Below, in pieces: positions 1-4,095 of a stretch of 7,410 bases of DNA. Under the pieces are notes generated by a model. That model was not told where the DNA came from. It did not search any database and saw nothing but the letters and a program-made list of their open reading frames with translations. Source of the DNA: Treponema sp. (GTDB lineage Bacteria; Spirochaetota; Spirochaetia; Treponematales; Breznakiellaceae); the NCBI GenBank assembly GCA_009785545.1, contig WQWD01000118.1, forward strand, positions 1-7,410, given 5' to 3'. The first letter of the stretch is position 1. Each line of letters begins with the position of its first letter. The position numbers and the translations under genes are program-made.

Positions 1-119
1 GCTGTGACGCTCATTCTTCGCATTTTCTTTCGAAGTCAGATGAAAATACTCTGAAAAAACTGGACATAAATATTACTTGTTCTCCCGAATTTCCATCTGA
101 TGATTTGTATTATGAGTAA
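1..119 (+). CDS. C-terminal fragment of an unidentified protein, cut by the left window edge
   Basis: Reading from base 3, the plus strand is open for 38 codons and ends at TAA 117-119, with no start inside. The other two plus frames are closed early (stops at 5-7 and 52-54). The visible tail is hydrophilic and acidic at its end (S-P-E-F-P-S-D-D-L-Y-Y-E) and looks like a natural protein terminus, but I do not recognise the family. The next gene runs on the opposite strand and ends at 149, so the two converge. The last three codons and the stop lie inside a 16-base sequence that recurs just before hisH. That suggests this gene once lay directly upstream of hisH. If so, a role in the same pathway is possible, but this is inference only. 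A chance open frame of this length remains possible. Confidence 0.42.
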   Translation, partial: CDAHSSHFLSKSDENTLKKLDINITCSPEFPSDDLYYE

Positions 120-123
120 GAGC
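108..123 (+). repeat. Left copy of a 16-base perfect direct repeat
   Basis: TATTATGAGTAAGAGC occurs here and again at 2616-2631. In this copy it begins in frame with the left-edge gene and contains that gene's last three codons and its TAA stop. The flanking bases differ on both sides (G before and G after here, A before and A after in the right copy). A 16-base perfect repeat is unlikely by chance in 7.4 kb. The position at the outer edges of the regulator/exported-protein module suggests a target duplication or a recombination scar. Confidence 0.75.
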
Positions 124-148
124 GAATATGTGTAAGTGTCCAGCTTGT

Positions 149-499
149 TTAATAATTATTAAGAATTTCGTTTAAAATCTCGTTTGTTGATAAGTCAATT
201 TGAGTTTTAATTTGGGCTTTAATTTGATTTTTCATAGAGTTCGGAATACGAGGAAATAGATTTTCAGTTTCAAAATTAACATCATTATCTTTTTGGTTTT
301 TGAAAAAATGATATGGTTCTATCCTTAGTACAATTGCCATTTTTTCTATCATTTCCATAGAAGGAAATTTTCTTCCTGTTTCAATTTGCCCTATGTAACT
401 GGGAGCCGTATCACAATATTCAGCCAATTTCATCTGGGAGAATCCTTCCATTTTGCGAAACTTCTTTAAATTTTGTATAAAAATTTGTTTTAATGTCAT
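149..499 (-). CDS. XRE/Cro-CI family transcriptional regulator
   Basis: This is a small DNA-binding protein of 116 residues from the chosen start. Residues ~6-62 form a classic XRE helix-turn-helix fold, with the recognition region S-Q-M-K-L-A-E-Y-C followed by A-P-S-Y-I-G-Q-I-E-T-G-R-K-F-P-S and then M-I-E-K-M-A-I-V-L-R-I. The remaining ~50 residues are Lys/Gln/Asn-rich (N-Q-I-K-A-Q-I-K-T-Q-I) with no recognisable sensor domain. They may form a helical dimerisation tail. The start is the ATG at 499-497; a TTG three codons upstream (508) is possible, but GGA lies close before the ATG. The gene is very AT-rich compared with hisHF. It is transcribed away from the exported-protein operon across a shared control region holding repeated operator-like motifs, so it probably regulates that operon and itself. 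The family is clear; the ligand and targets are unknown. Confidence 0.9.
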   Translation of the reverse strand: MTLKQIFIQNLKKFRKMEGFSQMKLAEYCDTAPSYIGQIETGRKFPSMEMIEKMAIVLRIEPYHFFKNQKDNDVNFETENLFPRIPNSMKNQIKAQIKTQIDLSTNEILNEILNNY

Positions 500-507
500 T
501 TTATCCA

Positions 508-517
508 AGCTAATAGG
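508..517. promoter_or_regulatory. Operator-like site next to the XRE gene start
   Basis: AGCTAATAGG here repeats AGCTAATGGC at 574-583, sharing the AGCTAAT core. It lies immediately upstream of the regulator's ATG (499), where a bound protein would block its own expression. XRE regulators commonly autoregulate. Assigning this motif to the regulator is inference. Confidence 0.35.
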
Positions 518-527
518 TAAAAATAAA

Positions 528-549
528 AGCCTGCAATTATCTATAGGCT
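528..549. promoter_or_regulatory. Inverted repeat in the divergent control region
   Basis: AGCCT (528-532) and AGGCT (545-549) are inverted, with half-site centres 17 bases apart. The repeat sits midway between the two divergent genes and just upstream of the -35 box of the plus-strand promoter. It is short, so it could be chance, but its place among other repeated motifs makes a regulator site plausible. Confidence 0.25.
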
Positions 550-560
550 AAAAATATATA

Positions 561-589
561 TTGACATAATATTAGCTAATGGCTACAAT
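561..589 (+). promoter_or_regulatory. Near-consensus sigma-70 promoter of the exported-protein operon
   Basis: The -35 box is TTGACA (561-566), the spacer is exactly 17 bases, and the -10 box is TACAAT (584-589). This matches the sigma-70 consensus at 11 of 12 positions. Transcription would start near 596, leaving a leader of about 80 bases before the first ATG at 679. A promoter this strong next to a divergent XRE gene, with a palindrome in the spacer, suggests it is normally held down by the repressor. Confidence 0.75.
571..580. promoter_or_regulatory. Palindromic operator candidate inside the promoter spacer
   Basis: ATTAGCTAAT is a perfect 10-base palindrome lying wholly between the -35 and -10 boxes of the plus-strand promoter. 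Seven of its ten bases recur next to the regulator's own start (505-514). A protein bound here would exclude RNA polymerase. The XRE product of the adjacent gene is the obvious candidate, but this is not shown. Confidence 0.45.
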
Positions 590-678
590 ATAATAAGGTA
601 TGATTTTTATATTTGACGAACAATTTACGAATTTATGCACAAAAAACACCAGTTTTTAACAAAATGAGGAGAAGTTTT

Positions 679-1000
679 ATGAAAGCTAAACTGAAATTGG
701 GATGGCTTATTGTATTCCTGTTTGTAGGAATAAGTGCAGTAAGCGGACAAGACCTAATCTTTTTAAGAAATGGAGACTTAATTGAAGGCAGAGTGGTAGA
801 AATATCTTCCACAGAAATCCGTTATCGCCGAATCGATTTTTTAGATGGGCCTGTTTTTGTAATCTCTGTAGCTGATATTCTTACAATAAGATTTGAAGAT
901 GGTATTGTCCAAATTTTTAACGAAGCCCCAATTGCCGAACAACCTCGAACGCAAACATCAAGAAGAGCAGATAGGGCGGCAGATCGAGACAGATTATTTT
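679..1000 (+). repeat. Duplicated 5' module, copy 1
   Basis: The first ~107 codons of this gene align without a gap to those of the next gene, offset by 1110 bases (copy 2 at ~1789-2110). Over residues 24-84 about 70 percent of amino acids are identical. Perfect DNA runs remain, such as the 17 bases at 832-848 and 1942-1958. After the linker the two proteins no longer resemble each other. Confidence 0.8.
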
Positions 1001-1776
1001 CTGCAGGTCTTGAAGCCGGACTTAGGGAAAATTTTTGGGGTGGACACTCTCTTTACCTCAGACCAGTGTTTACTTATCAAAATGATATAGAAAATACATC
1101 ATTTCATGTGGAATTTGGCATTCCTATGTCTGAAGGCATAGGCATAGACTTTATACTTGGGGGATCATATAACTTCGCTCTCTCAAATGCAGGAAATTTG
1201 CGCTTAATCTTGGAGAGCCAAACTGGTATGCATATTGGTTCGTGGGACTCAATTTTGTTCACCCCTGCAATAAGAGGAGGCACAATACTTGGTAGCTGGT
1301 TATTTGGCGATATTGTGAGCTGGCTGGTTCCGGGCGTTAGGTATACCCACGAATTAAGTAGGCTGTCATTCTTTGGGCAGCTTGATATTCCATTCGTATT
1401 GTTCAGCGATGGAGAGATTGGCGCTTTTGATATTACCCATCTCGACTTAATTTTCGGAGTTAGAAGTGAATTAGGCTTTGGGTTCGATATTGAATTAATT
1501 AACTGGCTTAATCGACCAGAACAGTGGAGAAGTGGTTTCTTTCAATTTCTTACGTTAACTCCTTTCTTTGATACTGGTCGCATATACGGGGAAGTAGCTC
1601 TTAGGATACCTGTTTTTGAAGACGGTGTCGATATAATTGGAATGACATTCACGCCTGAAATACGTTTCATTTTTAATGTTTTTCAAGCTTTTTTGAATTT
1701 CGAAATGAGCCGCATTGGGGCAGAGTTTGGAGAAACAGGAACAGCTATAGGCATGGGACTTAAGTTCCGTTTTTAA
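679..1776 (+). CDS. Exported beta-barrel-like protein, first of a paralogous pair
   Basis: The protein has 365 residues from ATG 679, which follows AGGAG at 667-671 with good spacing. An upstream TTG at 613 and an ATG at 664 in the same frame lack such a site and would bury the signal peptide. Residues 1-23 are a signal peptide with a Lys-rich start and a W-L-I-V-F-L-F-V core, cut near S-G-Q-D. Residues ~24-84 are a compact beta-rich module (R-N-G-D-L-I-E-G-R-V, E-I-R-Y-R-R-I-D-F-L-D-G-P). A charged linker rich in Arg/Ala (~85-107) leads to ~255 residues of amphipathic beta strands. The end is G-L-K-F-R-F, the terminal-aromatic signature recognised during outer-membrane barrel assembly. I infer an outer-membrane protein of unknown role. 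The amino-terminal module is shared with the next gene, but the barrel part is not. The stop is 12 bases before the next ATG, so the two are co-transcribed. Confidence 0.85.
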   Translation: MKAKLKLGWLIVFLFVGISAVSGQDLIFLRNGDLIEGRVVEISSTEIRYRRIDFLDGPVFVISVADILTIRFEDGIVQIFNEAPIAEQPRTQTSRRADRAADRDRLFSAGLEAGLRENFWGGHSLYLRPVFTYQNDIENTSFHVEFGIPMSEGIGIDFILGGSYNFALSNAGNLRLILESQTGMHIGSWDSILFTPAIRGGTILGSWLFGDIVSWLVPGVRYTHELSRLSFFGQLDIPFVLFSDGEIGAFDITHLDLIFGVRSELGFGFDIELINWLNRPEQWRSGFFQFLTLTPFFDTGRIYGEVALRIPVFEDGVDIIGMTFTPEIRFIFNVFQAFLNFEMSRIGAEFGETGTAIGMGLKFRF

Positions 1777-1777
1777 T

Positions 1778-1783
1778 AAGGAG
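1778..1783 (+). promoter_or_regulatory. Strong ribosome binding site that fixes the second gene's start
   Basis: AAGGAG lies five bases before ATG 1789, inside the 12-base gap after the first gene's TAA. The sequence GGAG-ATTTT-ATG closely mirrors GGAGAAG-TTTT-ATG before the first gene, so the duplication includes the translation start region. Confidence 0.8.
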
Positions 1784-1788
1784 ATTTT

Positions 1789-2110
1789 ATGAAAAATGCA
1801 CAAAAAATAATAGGGTTAATTTTATTTTTATTTATAGGAATAAGCGTAGCAGCTGCCCAAGATTTGATTGTTATGAGAAATGGAAACATAATTGAAGCCA
1901 GAGTAACCGAAATATCATCTGCGGAAATTCGCTATCGGCGCATCGATTTTTTAGATGGTCCCGTTTTTGTAATCTCTGCAGCCAATGTTCATTCAATAAG
2001 GTTTGAGAACGGCACTCACCAGGTTTTCAATCAAGCCCCTCCCGCTGGACAGCCACAGGCACAAACGGCAAGAGCTGTAGATACAGCAATTGATCCTGAT
2101 AGATTTGTTT
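1789..2110 (+). repeat. Duplicated 5' module, copy 2
   Basis: This is the counterpart of the 679-1000 module, in the same register, covering signal peptide, beta module and linker. Silent and conservative changes are scattered through it, so the duplication is not very recent, but selection on the module appears strong. Confidence 0.8.
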
Positions 2111-2487
2111 TTGGTTTTAATCTCAATGCAGGTGGATTGATAGCTTCTGGACTTGGCGGCGGCGCTTCACTGAATTTTGATCTTGGTAGAGGTAACTTTA
2201 ATAGTTCAATAAATCTTATTTTCCCTACTTTGGGTGGCTTTGGCGGTCTTGCTACATTTAATTATTTTTGGCATACCAGACTTGGAGGCGGCTTTCTTGG
2301 TGGTGGTTTAGTGTTTGTGCTTAACGATTGGAGTGACCATTTTGCAATTGGCTTAAATGGCGGCTATAGATTCGTAACGAGGGTAGGCGTATACTTCAAT
2401 GCAGGTATCTTTTTAGGTTATGACTTTTTGGGTGAGAATCCGATTTATTTCTTGCCAAACTTATCTGTTGGTTGGACAATGAGATAA
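1789..2487 (+). CDS. Exported beta-barrel-like protein, second of the paralogous pair
   Basis: The protein has 232 residues. The signal peptide (1-23) has the core I-I-G-L-I-L-F-L-F-I-G-I and a clean A-A-A cleavage site before Q-D. Residues 24-84 repeat the module of the upstream gene (R-N-G-N-I-I-E-A-R-V, E-I-R-Y-R-R-I-D-F-L-D-G-P-V-F-V-I-S). A Pro/Gln/Ala linker follows, with P-P-A-G-Q-P-Q-A-Q in place of the partner's sequence. Residues ~107-232 are Gly- and aromatic-rich with alternating hydrophobic residues (G-L-G-G-G-A-S-L-N-F, F-L-G-G-G-L-V-F-V-L), as expected for a small eight-strand-type barrel. The end, S-V-G-W-T-M-R, lacks the usual terminal Phe. The gene is the second of the operon behind the XRE-linked promoter. 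The function is unknown; a surface or periplasm-facing role is inferred. The shared module with different barrels suggests domain shuffling. Confidence 0.85.
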   Translation: MKNAQKIIGLILFLFIGISVAAAQDLIVMRNGNIIEARVTEISSAEIRYRRIDFLDGPVFVISAANVHSIRFENGTHQVFNQAPPAGQPQAQTARAVDTAIDPDRFVFGFNLNAGGLIASGLGGGASLNFDLGRGNFNSSINLIFPTLGGFGGLATFNYFWHTRLGGGFLGGGLVFVLNDWSDHFAIGLNGGYRFVTRVGVYFNAGIFLGYDFLGENPIYFLPNLSVGWTMR

Positions 2488-2557
2488 ACAGGCGGTTATT
2501 CAGAGTGAGTCAGAAAACATAATATATATTGTATAAGCTCAGGTGTGCTGCGTACGC

Positions 2558-2586
2558 TTGATTTATTGTAAAAATACCGATAATAT
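2558..2586 (+). promoter_or_regulatory. Possible promoter for the hisH-hisF pair
   Basis: TTGATT (2558-2563), a 17-base spacer and TAATAT (2581-2586) lie about 50 bases before the hisH ATG. Each box matches consensus at four of six positions. GATAAT at 2579-2584 is a better -10 box but gives a 15-base spacer. The rest of the 150-base gap (2488-2637) holds no gene and no clear terminator. If real, this promoter is inside the repeat-bracketed module and would supply hisHF with its own transcription. Confidence 0.38.
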
Positions 2587-2615
2587 CTCAACAAGGCGTA
2601 TGGTGAGAGTGCCAA

Positions 2616-2631
2616 TATTATGAGTAAGAGC
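2616..2631 (+). repeat. Right copy of the 16-base direct repeat
   Basis: This is identical to 108-123. Here the sequence ends six bases before the hisH start at 2638 and contributes an extra in-frame ATG at 2620. Joining the left-edge gene through one copy would place its stop codon 10 bases before the hisH ATG, a normal operon spacing. Confidence 0.75.
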
Positions 2632-2637
2632 AACGCA

Positions 2638-3225
2638 ATGATTAAAATAATCGCTTACAAAGCAGGTAACGCTCCAAGCGTATTAAATGCAATTTTGCAT
2701 CTTGGAAAGCAGGCGGAATTTGCGCATAATGCATCAGGCTTGGAGAATGCCTCACATATTATCCTGCCGGGAGTAGGCAGCGCAAAAGCTACAATGGATT
2801 CTCTGCGTGAAATGGATTTGCTGTCAATTTTGGAAAAAAAAGTTTTACATGAAAAAGTGCCGTTTTTGGGAATCTGCGTTGGTATGCAAATTCTTTTTGA
2901 ACACAGCGAAGAAGATAACACAGGCGGCATTGACACTTGTTGTCTTGGCTGGCTGAAAGGGCAAGTTGTAAAATTCGATACAAAAAAAGTAAGAGTTCCG
3001 CAAATGGGCTGGAATAAAGTTTGGGACGATTGCTATTATTTTGTTAATTCCTATTACGCCAAGCCTGAAAACTCGTGTGATATTTGGGGAACAGCCGATT
3101 ACAACGGCACATTTGCGGCGGCAGTCCGCAGGGAAAACATTTTTGGCACACAGTTTCATGTTGAAAAAAGCGGAGAAGCAGGGCTTATCTTATTAAACAG
3201 TTTTTTAAAGGGCGCTATATGTTAA
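2638..3225 (+). CDS. hisH: HisH-type glutamine amidotransferase subunit
   Basis: This is a class I glutaminase of 195 residues, the usual HisH size. It would hydrolyse glutamine and pass ammonia to its HisF partner. The triad is complete: Cys80 in G-I-C-V-G-M-Q, and His174 and Glu176 in Q-F-H-V-E-K-S. The oxyanion strand P-G-V-G (44-47), the P-Q-M-G-W-N motif (121-126) and the interface Lys177 are present. Differences from canonical HisH include Ala and Lys in the opening I-I-A-Y-K-A-G-N (usually I-I-D-Y-G-x-G-N) and Asn137 where F-V-H-S-Y is usual. The start at 2638 fits the family's M-I-x-I-I opening. ATG 2620 would add six residues that come from the 16-base repeat. The gene overlaps hisF by seven bases, so the two are translationally coupled. 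The family is certain, but a role in histidine synthesis is doubtful because no other his gene is nearby and the HisF partner is altered. Confidence 0.9.
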   Translation: MIKIIAYKAGNAPSVLNAILHLGKQAEFAHNASGLENASHIILPGVGSAKATMDSLREMDLLSILEKKVLHEKVPFLGICVGMQILFEHSEEDNTGGIDTCCLGWLKGQVVKFDTKKVRVPQMGWNKVWDDCYYFVNSYYAKPENSCDIWGTADYNGTFAAAVRRENIFGTQFHVEKSGEAGLILLNSFLKGAIC

Positions 3226-4007
3226 CAAAAAGACTTGTAGCTTGTTTTGATATAATAAACGGCAGAGTTACAAAAGCCATACAGTTTCAGGATAACATCG
3301 ACGTTGCCCCTGCCGAAGAATTAGCCGAAGCCATGTATAATTTGCAAATTGATGAATTGATTTTTTACGATATTACGGCAAGCAGTGAAAAACGTAAAAT
3401 CGATATTCCGACAATAAAAAAAGTTGCAGGCAAAGTTTTTATTCCATTTACAGTCGGCGGCGGAATAAAAACTTTGGATGATATGTATGAAGCGTTAAAA
3501 GCCGGCGCGGAAAAAATCAGCATTGATTCGATGGCGGTGAGAAACCCGCAGCTTATTGCTGACGGCGCAAAAGCGTTTGGTTCGCAATGCGTGGTTTTAT
3601 CAACTCAGGTAAAAAAAACAGACAGCCAGCCCAGTGGTTACGAAGTGTACATTGACGGAGCCAGACTTGCAACAGGCATTGACGCAATCGAATGGATCAA
3701 ACAAGGGCAGGAACTGGGAGCCGGAGAAATCTGCCTGAACAGTATCGACAATGACGGAACACTAAAAGGTTATGATCTTGAGTTGATGTTACTGGCAGAA
3801 TCGGCGGTTTCTGTTCCGCTAATCGCTTCCGGCGGAGCGGGAAAACCCGAACACCTTGTTGACCTGTTCTCAAAAACAGAAGCGCAGGCGGCGATCATAA
3901 GCAGTATGTTATACTCGCCAAGATTGGAAAAAAACTATTCAGTTCTTGAACTCAAGGAATGTTTAACACAAAACAATGTAAATGTGCGCCCTGTAAAGGT
4001 ATACTAA
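3219..4007 (+). CDS. hisF: HisF-like cyclase/ammonia-acceptor subunit with an altered active site
   Basis: This is a 262-residue (beta/alpha)8-barrel protein. The HisF body is clear: Asp11 (A-C-F-D-I), Lys19, phosphate sites T-V-G-G-G-I (78-83) and A-S-G-G-A-G (203-208), and S-I-D-N-D-G-T (175-181) with the second catalytic-loop Asp. Residues known in Thermotoga HisF to form the ammonia gate are all kept (Arg5, Glu46, Lys99 and Glu170, the equivalent of Glu167). But the catalytic Asp130 position is Gln130 (V-V-L-S-T-Q-V-K), Asn103 is Asp (S-I-D-S) and the Thr171 equivalent is Asn174. The numbering matches Thermotoga HisF without gaps up to 130. In sugar-amidating HisF2/WbuZ proteins, as I recall them, it is Asp11 that is lost instead, so this is not a simple member of that group. 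AAAGGG before the ATG and the overlap with hisH indicate coupled synthesis. I infer an ammonia-channelling synthase with a changed acceptor; a weak or inactive histidine enzyme is the alternative. Confidence 0.87.
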   Translation: MLTKRLVACFDIINGRVTKAIQFQDNIDVAPAEELAEAMYNLQIDELIFYDITASSEKRKIDIPTIKKVAGKVFIPFTVGGGIKTLDDMYEALKAGAEKISIDSMAVRNPQLIADGAKAFGSQCVVLSTQVKKTDSQPSGYEVYIDGARLATGIDAIEWIKQGQELGAGEICLNSIDNDGTLKGYDLELMLLAESAVSVPLIASGGAGKPEHLVDLFSKTEAQAAIISSMLYSPRLEKNYSVLELKECLTQNNVNVRPVKVY

Positions 4008-4052
4008 AAGTGATTGTTATAACTCCATCAGGTACAATTTCCTCGTTTAATT

Positions 4053-4095
4053 TGTATCCATGATGTAAGAAAAGTTGTTTTAAAGGAAGGATACA
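4053..4095 (+). promoter_or_regulatory. Possible hairpin over the ribosome site of the TPR/SpoIID gene
   Basis: TGTATCC (4053-4059) can pair with GGATACA (4089-4095) across a 29-base loop. The right arm includes the last GG of the AAGGAAGG ribosome site (4083-4090) and the A of the first ATG. The stem is only seven pairs, so it may be chance. The rest of the 87-base gap after hisF holds no clear promoter or terminator. Confidence 0.2.

Noticed and set aside
60..143. Inverted repeat CTGGACA (60-66) and TGTCCAG (137-143) near the left edge
   Set aside because: The arms are only seven bases and 70 bases apart. One arm is inside coding sequence and no poly-T tract follows, so a terminator or element end is not supported.
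600..659. A 19-codon open frame in the leader of the exported-protein operon (ATG 600, TAA 657-659)
   Set aside because: Its ATG would be only about four bases after the predicted transcription start, with AAGG too close to act as a ribosome site. It also has no attenuation-like codon runs.
613..678. Longer start (TTG 613) for the first exported protein
   Set aside because: It has no ribosome site and would place 22 residues before a clear signal peptide. ATG 679 has AGGAG at the right distance, mirrored in the paralog.
2550..2557. Palindrome GCGTACGC between the exported-protein operon and hisH
   Set aside because: It is only eight bases and not repeated in the window, so chance is a sufficient explanation.
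3219..4007. Calling this gene WbuZ/HisF2 (sugar-amidation type) outright
   Set aside because: It keeps Asp11 and a canonical HisF opening, whereas the sugar-amidating type as I recall it loses that Asp and keeps the second one. The resemblance is partial.
4000..4042. Possible promoter boxes after hisF (TATACT 4000-4005; TTGTTA 4014-4019 with TACAAT 4033-4038)
   Set aside because: The first has no -35 box. The second has a 13-base spacer, too short for a sigma-70 promoter. The TPR/SpoIID gene may be read through from hisHF.
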